DNA from: Streptomyces canus 299MFChir4.1
Lineage (GTDB): Bacteria > Actinomycetota > Actinomycetes > Streptomycetales > Streptomycetaceae
Assembly (NCBI RefSeq): GCF_000383615.1
Contig: NZ_KB911631.1
Coordinates: 1 to 46,160, forward strand
DNA length: 46,160 bases
Direction of reading: 5' to 3'
Within the stretch, counting starts at the first letter, position 1. Every line of letters begins with the position of its first letter. Under the pieces are notes generated by a model. It worked only from the letters and a program-made list of their open reading frames with translations, was not told where the DNA came from and did no database searches. Both the position numbers and the translations under genes were made by a program. Positions 24,838-32,787 of the stretch are shown here, piece by piece.

Positions 24838-24903
24838 GGTAGAACGTTCTGTATTGACAATCTTCGAGGTCGTCGGCATTCTTGCATGACAGAATGTTCT
24901 TTC
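24838..24903 (+). promoter_or_regulatory. Divergent double-operator promoter (copies 10 and 11)
   Basis: Operator 24838-24853 (GGTAGAACGTTCTGTA), TTGACA 24854-24859, a 17-bp spacer, CATTCT 24877-24882, and the weaker operator 24888-24903 (GACAGAATGTTCTTTC). Centres are 50 bp apart. Rightward it serves the molybdoenzyme, and leftward probably the efflux pump. Confidence 0.72.
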
Positions 24904-25072
24904 TCCTGGTGGGGTCCGGGGCCTCTTCCGTTCCAGCGTCGGCCTCCCGGAAATCAGGCGATGCCGACCACTGGTGGCCGGGGCTGAGCGCGAAGCGCCT
25001 GCGGGGGAGACGCCGGCGTTACACGGCGACGACCCGACGGCCTTAGTCCAGCGAACTCATAGGAGTGGGTGC

Positions 25073-25798
25073 GTGAACTCTGAACGACCCGAGAAACGAG
25101 GCGCCCCCGTGGGCAGGCGCGTCTTTCTCGGCACACTTGGTCTCGGAGCGCTGGGCGTCTACGCCGCACCAACCCTGCAACGTGGCACCGAAGCATTTCT
25201 GGCAGGTGCCTCACAGCTGGACCCGTCCGGCCTGACCGGTCTGCTGCCCAACGGCGGTGGCTTCCGCTACTACTCCGTGACCACCTCCGTCCCGCACAAG
25301 GACGCCACGAACTACCGGCTGACCGTCGACGGCCTGGTGGACCGACCCAAGACCTACACGCTCGACGACCTGCGTGCCCTGCCGCAGACCCGGATGGTCA
25401 AGGACATCCAGTGCGTCACCGGCTGGCGGGTCCCCCATACCCCCTTCGAGGGGGTGCGGCTGTCCCACCTGCTGGACGCCGCCGGCGTGCACGGCTCGGC
25501 GGGCGCCGTCCGCTTCACCTGCTTCGACGGCGCCTACTCCGAGAGCCTCACCCTCGAGCAGGCGCGCCGATCCGATGTCCTGGTGGCGCTGCGCATGCAG
25601 GACAAAAACATCGGCCACGCCCACGGCGGCCCGGTCCGCCTGTACGTGGCGCCGATGTACTTCTACAAGTCCGCCAAGTGGCTGTCAGGCATCACCGTCA
25701 CCGAAGACGTCAAGCCCGGCTACTGGGAGAACCTCGGCTACGACGTCGACGCCTGGGTCGGCAAATCGAACGGGCGGGATGATGACCCTACAAGCTGA
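25073..25798 (+). CDS. Molybdopterin-dependent oxidoreductase (sulfite oxidase/MsrP fold)
   Basis: 241 residues. The N-terminus GRRVFLGTLGLGALGVYAAP resembles a Tat signal (twin Arg, then F-L-G) or signal anchor, placing the enzyme outside the membrane. The sulfite-oxidase-type molybdopterin domain follows, with the Mo-ligand cysteine C114 (KDIQCVTGWRVP) and APMYFYKSAKWLSGI near the end. The family includes MsrP, which repairs methionine sulfoxide in exported proteins. GTG 25073 has AGGAG 7 nt upstream. It overlaps the cytochrome b gene by 20 nt, so the two form an enzyme/membrane-anchor pair. The double operator upstream puts it in the redox-defence set. Confidence 0.88.
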   Translation: MNSERPEKRGAPVGRRVFLGTLGLGALGVYAAPTLQRGTEAFLAGASQLDPSGLTGLLPNGGGFRYYSVTTSVPHKDATNYRLTVDGLVDRPKTYTLDDLRALPQTRMVKDIQCVTGWRVPHTPFEGVRLSHLLDAAGVHGSAGAVRFTCFDGAYSESLTLEQARRSDVLVALRMQDKNIGHAHGGPVRLYVAPMYFYKSAKWLSGITVTEDVKPGYWENLGYDVDAWVGKSNGRDDDPTS

Positions 25799-26426
25799 GG
25801 CGCACACTCCGCCGACCGCCGAGATCCGCCGATTCGGGCCCGCACAGCGCTGGGTGCACCGCGCAACAGCCCTGCTGATGGGCGTGTGCGTGGTGACGGC
25901 GTCCTTCCTCTACATTCCGGTGCTCGCGGAGATGGTCGGACGCCGCAATCTGGTGGTCCGCGTCCATGAGTGGTCGGGGCTTGCCCTCCCCATCCCCGTA
26001 CTGGCGGGCCTGTTCTCCCGGTACTTCCGCGCGGACCTCGGGCACCTCAACCGCTTCGGGCCGCACGACAAGGTCTGGCTGCGCGCGGCGCTGCGCCGTG
26101 ACAAGCGCTACTCGTCCCGGCCCGCGGCCAAGTTCAACGCCGGGCAGAAGATCTACGCGAACTGGATCGCCGCTGCGACGCTGGTGATGCTCGGCACGGG
26201 CCTGATCATGTGGTTCACCCATCTCACCCCGATCAGGTGGCGCACCAGCGCGACCTTCGTCCACGACTGGCTCGCTCTTACCATCGGGATCGTCCTTGCC
26301 GGACACATCGGCATGGCCATGGGAGACCCGGAGGCACGCGCCGGCCTTCGCACCGGCACGGTCGACCGCCAATGGGCGAAGCACAAGCATCCGTTGTGGC
26401 GCCCGGGGTCGAAAACGATGCGTTGA
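25779..26426 (+). CDS. Membrane cytochrome b subunit for the molybdoenzyme
   Basis: 215 residues with four hydrophobic helices: TALLMGVCVVTASFLYIPVL, LALPIPVLAGLF, IAAATLVMLGTGLIMWF and LALTIGIVLAGHIGMAMG. Candidate haem ligands are the histidines in RWVHRATAL, VRVHEWSGL, TFVHDWLAL and LAGHIGMAMGDPEA, the pattern of the b-type cytochrome of formate dehydrogenase gamma/cytochrome b561 families. The start is ATG 25779 or 25782, inside the end of the preceding gene. It probably passes quinol electrons to the exported molybdoenzyme, in place of the MsrQ flavocytochrome usually paired with MsrP. Confidence 0.85.
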   Translation: MMTLQAEAHTPPTAEIRRFGPAQRWVHRATALLMGVCVVTASFLYIPVLAEMVGRRNLVVRVHEWSGLALPIPVLAGLFSRYFRADLGHLNRFGPHDKVWLRAALRRDKRYSSRPAAKFNAGQKIYANWIAAATLVMLGTGLIMWFTHLTPIRWRTSATFVHDWLALTIGIVLAGHIGMAMGDPEARAGLRTGTVDRQWAKHKHPLWRPGSKTMR

Positions 26427-26452
26427 CCAGCGCAGCGAATGCCCGGATGGCA

Positions 26453-26491
26453 AGCGGGCACCAAGGGACGCACTCCCCGTGCGCATCCCCT
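26453..26491. terminator. Hairpin between convergent genes
   Basis: AGCGGGCACCA (26453-26463) pairs with 26481-26491; the inner CGCAC/GTGCG continues the stem around TCCCC. It ends the cytochrome operon and the RsbW-like gene. Confidence 0.75.
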
Positions 26492-26499
26492 GGTGCCCG

Positions 26500-26904
26500 C
26501 TATCGCTTTCCCGTCAGGAAGGCGGCCCAGGTGCGGTAGCCGTCTTCACTCACGCCCCAGCTGTCCGCAAGACTTGCGACGATCATGAGGCCCCGCCCTC
26601 GCAGGTCCTCCTCCTGAGCGCACGACACCCGGGCAGGTGCCGGATTGAAGTCAGAGACTTCGATCCTCACCTCGTCGGCCCTCTCCGTGATGCGCAGCCC
26701 GACCCAGCCCAAACCATGCTCGATCGCGTTCGACACCAGTTCGGACACGACCAGCCGCATGTCATCGGCGAGTGACTGGTCCATGTCCCACAGCTGCATG
26801 ATCGCGAATGCGGCGTTTCGGGCCTGAGGAACTTGGACGAGATCCGGAGCGATCGTGATCTCGAAGGCTCGCCGGGGTGGCGTAAGGATCATGGTGGGGG
26901 ACAT
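26500..26904 (-). CDS. RsbW-like ATP-binding protein (anti-sigma factor kinase type)
   Basis: 134 residues of the GHKL ATPase fold found alone in Streptomyces anti-sigma factors. The N box is SELVSNAIEHG (54-64), the G1-like box DFNPAPA (85-91; the usual D-x-G-x-G is degenerate), and the G2 region is DLRGRGLMIVASLADSWGV (100-118). ATG 26904 has GAGAGGA upstream. Such proteins phosphorylate STAS-domain antagonists or hold a sigma factor. The element at 26979-26998, identical in type to those of the catabolic operons, lies about 75 bp upstream in the matching orientation, so the gene may be co-controlled with aromatic breakdown. No partner sigma gene is adjacent. Confidence 0.88.
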   Translation of the reverse strand: MSPTMILTPPRRAFEITIAPDLVQVPQARNAAFAIMQLWDMDQSLADDMRLVVSELVSNAIEHGLGWVGLRITERADEVRIEVSDFNPAPARVSCAQEEDLRGRGLMIVASLADSWGVSEDGYRTWAAFLTGKR

Positions 26905-26978
26905 TGCAGATCCTCTCGTTCCTCGGGCCGCCGAGGTGTGGGCGCCAGTTTCGATCCGGTATTCAGCCGATCAAGTGA

Positions 26979-26998
26979 TGTATGTAGCGTTCACTATA
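26979..26998 (-). promoter_or_regulatory. Second-motif operator upstream of the RsbW-like gene
   Basis: On the minus strand this reads TATAGTGAACGCTACATACA, nearly identical to 17740-17759 and 5713-5732. TATAGT would be the -10 of a leftward promoter. Confidence 0.65.
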
Positions 26999-27072
26999 CG
27001 ACTGGGAGAAGCTGCGCGCCAGTGCCCTTAGAGCTACAAAAATGGAAAAATCGTCCACATCCTGTCCTGTCC

Positions 27073-27090
27073 GGCGGGCCGCGGCCCGCC
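27073..27090 (-). terminator. GC hairpin after the TauD-type gene
   Basis: GGCGGGCCGCGGCCCGCC is a perfect 18-bp palindrome 8 bp beyond the stop of the leftward dioxygenase gene. On the minus strand it is followed at some distance by a T-rich run. Confidence 0.6.
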
Positions 27091-27097
27091 TGGGGCA

Positions 27098-28030
27098 TCA
27101 GTACGGGCGGTCGCCGATGATCGTGACTCGTTCCATCAGCCGGAAGTCGGGGAAGTAGTCGCTGACCGCGTAATGCTGGGTTGCCCGGTTGTCCCAGAAG
27201 GCCACAGAGCCCGGCTCCCAGCGGAAGCGCACCTGGTACTCCGGGAGCGTCGCCTGGCGGAACAGCAGGTCGAGCAATTCCTCGCTCTCCCTCGGTGCCA
27301 ATCCCACGATGGCGGTGGTGAACACCGGATTGACGTAGAGGAGTTTGCGGCCGGTCTCGGGGTGCGTGCGCACCACGGGGTGCTCCACCGGCTGGAATCG
27401 GGCGCGTGCTTCGCGCATGTTCTTCGCCACCTCGCCCGCGGCTTCCGCGGTGACCGTGGGAATCTCATGGAGCGCGGTCAGACCGTCGATGAGTTCGCGG
27501 ACGTCCTCGGGCAGTCCCTGGTAGGCCGCGTGCATGTCCGCCCACAAGGTGTCTCCGCCGAGTGCGGGGACCGTGACGGCGCGCAGCATGGAGCCCAGCG
27601 GCGGCGTAGGGCTGAAGCTGACGTCACTGTGCCAGATGTTCTCGGTTCCAGGACGTGTTGCGTCATGTTCGAGCCGCACCACCTCGGGGATCTCGGCCTT
27701 GGGCAGGAAGGGGTGATCTTCGAGTTCGCCCCAGTGCCGGGCCACGTCGGCGTGCTTTCGGGCGGTGAGTTTCTGCCCGCGGAAGAACAGCACCTTCCAT
27801 TCCAGCAGCGCGCGCTTGAGCTCGGCGAGCACCTCGGGAGCCAGGTCCTCGGCGAGGTCGACGCCGCGGATCTCGGCCCCGATGAGGAGGGATCGCGGAA
27901 TCAGGGAAAGGTGCCGGTACGGTTCGCCGGCGTTCTCCGGGCGGAACTCCCGTCCGATCATGGACGGGCGCAGTGCTCGCGCCGAGCGGGCGAATGCGGT
28001 CTGCTCGCGCTGTTCGGTCCCAGAGGTCAT
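27098..28030 (-). CDS. TauD/TfdA-family 2-oxoglutarate-dependent dioxygenase
   Basis: 310 residues. Fe(II) ligands are H134/D136 (NIWHSDVSF) and H286 (NRATQHYAV). R297 (FRLMER), 11 residues later, is placed to bind 2-oxoglutarate. The N-terminal GAEIRGVDLAEDLAPEVLAE is typical of the family, which releases sulfite from taurine or alkylsulfonates, or cleaves phenoxy-acids. The ATG follows the stop of the MFS gene by 1 nt, so the two form one operon: transporter then dioxygenase. The substrate is probably what the transporter moves or what the TetR at 29700 senses. It carries neither of the two main window operators. Confidence 0.92.
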   Translation of the reverse strand: MTSGTEQREQTAFARSARALRPSMIGREFRPENAGEPYRHLSLIPRSLLIGAEIRGVDLAEDLAPEVLAELKRALLEWKVLFFRGQKLTARKHADVARHWGELEDHPFLPKAEIPEVVRLEHDATRPGTENIWHSDVSFSPTPPLGSMLRAVTVPALGGDTLWADMHAAYQGLPEDVRELIDGLTALHEIPTVTAEAAGEVAKNMREARARFQPVEHPVVRTHPETGRKLLYVNPVFTTAIVGLAPRESEELLDLLFRQATLPEYQVRFRWEPGSVAFWDNRATQHYAVSDYFPDFRLMERVTIIGDRPY

Positions 28031-28031
28031 G

Positions 28032-29528
28032 TCAGATCATCTCCTTGGTGGTGGATCCGCCGCCCGCGGGTACGGTGGCGGGCGTGTCGATGCGACGGGT
28101 GGCGGCACCGCCGGTTGCCGGGGTGCGGCCGTGTCGCATGCGCAAGGTGGTCAGCAGGGCCAGCAGTGCGGCGGCCGCGGCGCAGGTGAAGGCCAGCCGG
28201 TAGCCGCTGCCCGCGAAGACCGAACCGGTCGGGCCGACCGGATAGAGGGTGCGTACCGAGGCCAGGGCCGATGCCCCGGCTGCCGCTCCCAGCTGGTTGG
28301 CGACCGCGATCAACGCCGTACCGGTGGCGGCTTGTTCGTCGGGCACGGCCTCGGTGATGAGGTTGGCGAAGGATACGTAGGCGAGTCCGGTGCCCAGACC
28401 GAACACCAGGCTGATCAACAGGACGGCACCGCGTTGCCCGGGCAGCGCCGCGAAGCCGAACGCCCCGATCGCGACCAGCGCTTGCGCCACCAGTGCCGTG
28501 CTTCGCGGGCCGCTGCGCCGGGCCAGATACCCACCCAGGGGGCCACCGGCGAACGAGCCGAGTCCCAGAGTGAAGGTCCAGCCGGCCGCGGCCAGCGCGG
28601 TCAGACCGAAGGCGTAGCCGAGCCCGGCCTGGCGCGGGGTCTGCAACAGCTGGGCCAACAGATAGGCGACGGCGGACGTGCCTGCCGTGGTGAATACGGC
28701 CGAGAGCAGTGTGCCCCGCATGGCCGGAGCGGTGAGCAGACCGAGGTCGATGGCCGGGTGGGCTCTGTTCCTTTCGCGTCGCCAGAAGCCGATGGCCAAC
28801 AGCAACGCGGAGGGAAGCGCCGCCATGGTGCCGGGCGACGCCCAGCCCGAGCGGACGGCGGCGCCCACGCCCCCTACCAGTGCCGCGGCTGCCAGGCCGA
28901 GCAGTAGCGCTCCAAGGACATCGAGTCGCCGGTGTTCGGACTTCGTCGTGTCGTTCGAGCGCCGATCGTCGGGCAGTGCCACTGCGCCGAGTGGCAGCAC
29001 CAGCGCGCTCAGCAGGAACAGGAACCAGAACACGCCGTGGTAGCCGTAGCGGTCCACCAGTGCGCCGCCGAGGAAGGGCGCGGTGATCCCGCTGATCCCG
29101 ATGCCACTGGAAACGATGCCCAGGGCGACCGGCACTCGATGGCGGGGGAGGGCGTCTCGGACCATCGCGTAGGCAACCGCCAGCGCACCGCCCACGGCAC
29201 CCTGCAGGAGTCGGCCGAGCAGCAGCAGCGGCAGCGTTGTGGCCACCGCGCACAGCAGCGACCCGGCCGCGAAGAGCGCCCCCGAATACAGCAGTACCCG
29301 CTTCTTGCCCACCACGTCGGCGATGCGCCCCAACAGGGGGATGCACACCACGGCGGCCAGGCTCACCATGCCGGTGACCGCGTCGGCTCCCGCGCTGCCG
29401 AAGGACTGCGCGAGGGACCTGGCCGCCGGGTAGACCAGGCTGACTTCCAGCGGGGCGGTCTCTGTGAGCAGGACGAGCACGGCAAGGATGCCCAGTTGCC
29501 GGACCCGAGAGTCGGTGGGAGGGGTCAT
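28032..29528 (-). CDS. MFS transporter (DHA-type multidrug/solute transporter)
   Basis: 498 residues with about 14 hydrophobic segments. LGRIADVVGKKRVLLYSG is the loop 2-3 motif; GIGISGITAPFLGGALVDRY corresponds to the antiporter motif C of drug:H+ exporters. ATG 29528 (MTPPTDSRVRQLG) is preferred, although its ribosome site is weak (AGCAGG at -15); an upstream GTG at 29576 is possible. It is divergent from the TetR at 29700 and co-transcribed with the TauD-type dioxygenase. The usual reading is efflux or uptake of a compound that relieves that TetR. Confidence 0.88.
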   Translation of the reverse strand: MTPPTDSRVRQLGILAVLVLLTETAPLEVSLVYPAARSLAQSFGSAGADAVTGMVSLAAVVCIPLLGRIADVVGKKRVLLYSGALFAAGSLLCAVATTLPLLLLGRLLQGAVGGALAVAYAMVRDALPRHRVPVALGIVSSGIGISGITAPFLGGALVDRYGYHGVFWFLFLLSALVLPLGAVALPDDRRSNDTTKSEHRRLDVLGALLLGLAAAALVGGVGAAVRSGWASPGTMAALPSALLLAIGFWRRERNRAHPAIDLGLLTAPAMRGTLLSAVFTTAGTSAVAYLLAQLLQTPRQAGLGYAFGLTALAAAGWTFTLGLGSFAGGPLGGYLARRSGPRSTALVAQALVAIGAFGFAALPGQRGAVLLISLVFGLGTGLAYVSFANLITEAVPDEQAATGTALIAVANQLGAAAGASALASVRTLYPVGPTGSVFAGSGYRLAFTCAAAAALLALLTTLRMRHGRTPATGGAATRRIDTPATVPAGGGSTTKEMI

Positions 29529-29588
29529 CGAGGGATGCCTGCTTTCGTGGAGGGACGGGGATGGCGGCTGCCCCACGAGCGATTAACT

Positions 29589-29644
29589 CACGTGGGTCAA
29601 AAGTGATCCATGTACGCAATATTGCAAGTTCGTGTCCTCACGTG
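29589..29644. promoter_or_regulatory. Divergent control region for MFS/TetR pair
   Basis: The palindrome GCAATATTGC (29616-29625) is flanked by two CACGTG hexamers (29589-29594 and 29639-29644) almost symmetrically, 21-23 bp out on either side. It lies between the leftward MFS operon and the rightward TetR, so it is a likely binding site for that TetR. Confidence 0.55.
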
Positions 29645-29699
29645 ACCGCGCACCCGACGCGGATTTCCGGCAGCCGACGACGGCGGTGATAATCCGCCC

Positions 29700-30395
29700 A
29701 TGACCTCGTCCACTCCGGAACAGCGTTCCCGGCCGGCCCCGGCGCCCCGCGCCGACGGAACCCGGTTGGCGATCATCGAGTGTGCCGAGCGGCTGTACGC
29801 CGAGCGTGGGGTGAACGGCGTCTCTCTGAGGGAGATCGGCGCTGCCGCAGGGCAACGCAACACCGGCGCCGTGCGGTACCACTTCGGTTCCAAGGCAGGT
29901 CTGCTGTCGGCGGTCTTCGAGCATCGGATGAGCCCGGCCAACACACTTCGTGAGCGGATGCTGGCAGAAGCCGACGCGGAGGGACGCGGAATGGACCCGC
30001 GGACGCTGGTGGAGGCGCTGGTACTGCCGTTGGCCGAGCTCCTCGGCGAGCCGGGTCGGCCGAGCTGGTACGCACGCTTCCTCGCCCAGACAGCCGCCGA
30101 TCCCGTACTGGCCAACGCGGTCGGGTACCGTCCCGACTCCCCGTGGACCAGCGGAGCGGTCAAAGCGGAGCAGCGCATCCTGCGCCATCTGCGCCGACTG
30201 CCTGAGCACCTGCGTCGTCAGCGCTTCCTGCTGCTGGTCGGTTTCTTCACTCACGCTTTGGCCGACTGGGAGGCCCAACTTTCCACCGGGCACGACCATC
30301 TGACGAGCAGACAGCAATTGGTCGAGCATGTGATCACTTTGGGAGCCGCCATGCTTGCCGTGGACAGCCCCCAGTCAGAACCGCATCCAGGGTGA
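29700..30395 (+). CDS. TetR-family regulator of the divergent MFS-TauD operon
   Basis: 231 residues. The helix-turn-helix is GVNGVSLREIGAAAGQRNTG followed by AVRYHFGSKAGLLSAVFEHR. The RNTGAVRYHFGSK wording is typical of a TetR group found beside transporters in actinomycetes. The effector domain includes PLAELLGEPGRPSWYARFLA. It is transcribed away from the MFS operon across a 171-bp region containing a palindrome, the classic layout of a local repressor. It is unrelated to the GAACGTTC paralogues in its recognition helix. Confidence 0.9.
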   Translation: MTSSTPEQRSRPAPAPRADGTRLAIIECAERLYAERGVNGVSLREIGAAAGQRNTGAVRYHFGSKAGLLSAVFEHRMSPANTLRERMLAEADAEGRGMDPRTLVEALVLPLAELLGEPGRPSWYARFLAQTAADPVLANAVGYRPDSPWTSGAVKAEQRILRHLRRLPEHLRRQRFLLLVGFFTHALADWEAQLSTGHDHLTSRQQLVEHVITLGAAMLAVDSPQSEPHPG

Positions 30396-30493
30396 CGTGC
30401 CCGCCCGGACTGGTCTCAGGCAGCGGGAACGGCACAGGCCGCATACGGCAACCGGCACCGCGACCCAATCGGTTCGTGGACACGTTCGCACTC

Positions 30494-30522
30494 TTGGCCC
30501 AGTACATGACACCCGTTAAGGT
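30494..30522 (+). promoter_or_regulatory. Putative promoter of the esterase gene
   Basis: TTGGCC (30494-30499), a 17-bp spacer and TAAGGT (30517-30522) lie 70 bp before the esterase start. Confidence 0.45.
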
Positions 30523-30591
30523 CCCTATGACAACGTTGCCCAGTCGGGCTCTGTCTCGCTCATGCTGTGTCCCACTTCTGGGAGGAACCGA

Positions 30592-31890
30592 ATGCCGGGT
30601 CCGCACATGAAGAACGGCGTCCCCGTCCGGGCATGGGCACGTGGCGCGTGCGCCGCCGCGGTGGCGTGGGCCGCCGTAGTGCCCATTTCGGCTGCCTGGG
30701 CACAGGCCCCGTTCGAGCCCCGCGGCGCGGTCGTTGCCCGCTCGGGACTCGACCAGGTGGCGATGGGCAGTTCCTTCGCGGCTGGTCCGGGGATTCCACC
30801 GGTGCAGACGAGCACTGGCGCCGCGGCGTGCGCCCGATCGGCGAACAACTACGCCAGCGTCGTGGCTCGGGAGACCGGAGCGAACCTGACGGATGTCTCG
30901 TGCAGCGGCGCGACCACCGCCAATGTACTGACCACCAGTCATGCCGGACAGCCGCCGCAGGTGCAGGCGGTGACCTCGGCGACCCGCGTGGTCACGGTCA
31001 CGATCGGCGGCAACGACGTCAACTACGCCGGCAGCATCAATACTTACTCCTGTCAGACCAGTGGCGGCACCAGCTGCGGCAGTGTGGACCAGAACGCGAT
31101 CAACCAGACGTTTCCGTCGCTGGCGGGTCGCATCGAAAACATCGTCAACGCGGTGCACGGCAGAGCGCCCCAGGCCCATGTCTACCTGGTCAACTACTTC
31201 ACACTCCTGCCGGACGCCGGAGTGTGTGCCGGCGTCCCTCTCACCGGTGACCAGGCGGCCTTCGAGCGCAGCATCGCCTCGCGCCTGGCAGATGCCACCG
31301 CCACCGCGGCCGCCGCCACAGGGGCGACCCTGATCGATCTGGCCGCCGCCAGTCACGGACATGACGCGTGCGCCGCGAACCCGTGGGTCGAGACGTACCG
31401 TCCGGCCGCGGGACGTGCCACGTACCACCCCAATGAAGCAGGGATGCGGGCGGCGGCGTCACTCGTGGAATCCGCCCTCAACTCCGCCGGCCAACTCCGC
31501 ACCGTCGCGTTCCGTTCAGGGATCGCGGGCAAGTGTCTCGACGTGCAGGGCTCCGGCACCGCCAACGGCACACATGTGCAGTTGTACGGGTGCAACGGCA
31601 CAGGTGCGCAGCGGTGGACGTACACACCGGACGCGGGTGGCGCCCTTCGAGCGCTGGGCGGCTGCCTCGACGTCAGCAACAGCGGGACCGAGAACAGGAC
31701 CAAGGTGCAGTTGTGGGAGTGCAACGGCTCTGGCGCGCAGCGTTGGGTGACGGGCCCCGACTCCTCTCTGGTCAACCCGCAGTCGGGGCGTTGTCTCGAC
31801 GACCCGGGCAGCTCCACGGCTGACGGGACTCAACTGCAGATCTACGACTGCAACGGTGCGGCCGCGCAGCGGTGGACCCCGACCGCGTGA
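30592..31890 (+). CDS. Secreted SGNH-hydrolase esterase with ricin-type lectin domain
   Basis: 432 residues. A signal peptide is clear: basic N-terminus, hydrophobic GACAAAVAWAAVVPISA, and cleavage near AWAQA. An SGNH/GDSL catalytic domain follows (to about 300) with MGSSFAAGPG as block I (GSS instead of the common GDS), TIGGNDVNY as block III and YHPNEAGM as block V carrying the catalytic His. Residues about 305-432 form a beta-trefoil ricin-B lectin module with three QRW repeats (GAQRWTY, GAQRWVT, AAQRWTP). GGAGG lies 6 nt before ATG 30592. It probably acts outside the cell on a lipid or on acetylated carbohydrate, with the lectin binding polysaccharide. No link to the aromatic cluster is visible. 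Confidence 0.92.
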   Translation: MPGPHMKNGVPVRAWARGACAAAVAWAAVVPISAAWAQAPFEPRGAVVARSGLDQVAMGSSFAAGPGIPPVQTSTGAAACARSANNYASVVARETGANLTDVSCSGATTANVLTTSHAGQPPQVQAVTSATRVVTVTIGGNDVNYAGSINTYSCQTSGGTSCGSVDQNAINQTFPSLAGRIENIVNAVHGRAPQAHVYLVNYFTLLPDAGVCAGVPLTGDQAAFERSIASRLADATATAAAATGATLIDLAAASHGHDACAANPWVETYRPAAGRATYHPNEAGMRAAASLVESALNSAGQLRTVAFRSGIAGKCLDVQGSGTANGTHVQLYGCNGTGAQRWTYTPDAGGALRALGGCLDVSNSGTENRTKVQLWECNGSGAQRWVTGPDSSLVNPQSGRCLDDPGSSTADGTQLQIYDCNGAAAQRWTPTA

Positions 31891-31956
31891 CCTCTCAACC
31901 CGATCGGTACTGACCCCGCGGCGGGTCTCCGTCTTGCCGCGCCGTACCTTTGAAGC

Positions 31957-32736
31957 GTGTACCGGTTTCTGCTGACGTCCCGCTGGTGGGCGATCAACAT
32001 CTTCGTGCTGCTCGCCGTACCCTTCTGCGTTTCTCTCGGATCGTGGCAGCTGAGCCGGTTCGAGGACAGAATGCAGGACCACCGCGAGGCTGGCGAACGG
32101 GTCAGCAATGATCGGCACGAGCCGGCCGGCCCGCTGCGTGCGCTGCTGCCCGTGAACAAGGCCACGTCCGGCCGGCAGGCCACCGCGACCGGGCGGTACG
32201 GCAAGCAGCTGCTGGTACCCGACCGCGACCTGGACGACAGGCAGGGTTTCTACGTCCTGACGCTGCTGCGCACCGACGGCGGCAAGGCGCTGCCCGTGGT
32301 ACGGGGCTGGCTGCCGGGTTCCGCCGATGCCGCGAAGGCGCCCGTCGCACCCACCGGCGAGGTCACCGTCACCGGCGCGCTGCAGGCGTCCGAGACGCCC
32401 GGGGACGACGGGGTGAGCGCCAAGGGCGGTCTGCCGGCCGGGCAGACCGGGGCGATCAGCTCCGCGTCGCTGGTCAACCTCGTGCCCTACGACGTATACG
32501 ACGCGTGGGTCACGCTCGACAAGGCCGACAGCGGGATGACGGCCGTGTCGGCCAAGGCTCCCACCGGCTCCGGCCTCGACCTGAAGGCGTTCCAGAACCT
32601 CGGCTACACCGGCGAGTGGTTCGTCTTCGCCGGCTTCGTGCTCTTCATGTGGTTCCGGCTGCTGCGCCGCGAGGTCGAGGTCGCGCGGGACGCGGAGATG
32701 GGCCTGGTGGCGGAGGAGGAGACCGGCGCAGTCTGA
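31957..32736 (+). CDS. SURF1-family protein (cytochrome oxidase assembly)
   Basis: 259 residues. The N-terminal helix RWWAINIFVLLAVPFCVSLG is followed by SWQLSRFEDR, the conserved WQ-x-R motif of SURF1. A large extracytoplasmic part has VRGWLPG near the middle, and a closing helix EWFVFAGFVLFMWFRLLRR ends in a short acidic tail. The start is GTG 31957. SURF1 helps insert haem into cytochrome c oxidase. It is a single-copy housekeeping-type gene in Streptomyces, so it probably marks resident chromosome between accessory blocks. It converges on the polyketide synthase gene. Confidence 0.93.
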   Translation: MYRFLLTSRWWAINIFVLLAVPFCVSLGSWQLSRFEDRMQDHREAGERVSNDRHEPAGPLRALLPVNKATSGRQATATGRYGKQLLVPDRDLDDRQGFYVLTLLRTDGGKALPVVRGWLPGSADAAKAPVAPTGEVTVTGALQASETPGDDGVSAKGGLPAGQTGAISSASLVNLVPYDVYDAWVTLDKADSGMTAVSAKAPTGSGLDLKAFQNLGYTGEWFVFAGFVLFMWFRLLRREVEVARDAEMGLVAEEETGAV

Positions 32737-32787
32737 CGGCGTCACCGTCCGCATCACGGCGGGTGCGCCCCGCTGGATGAAGTACGG

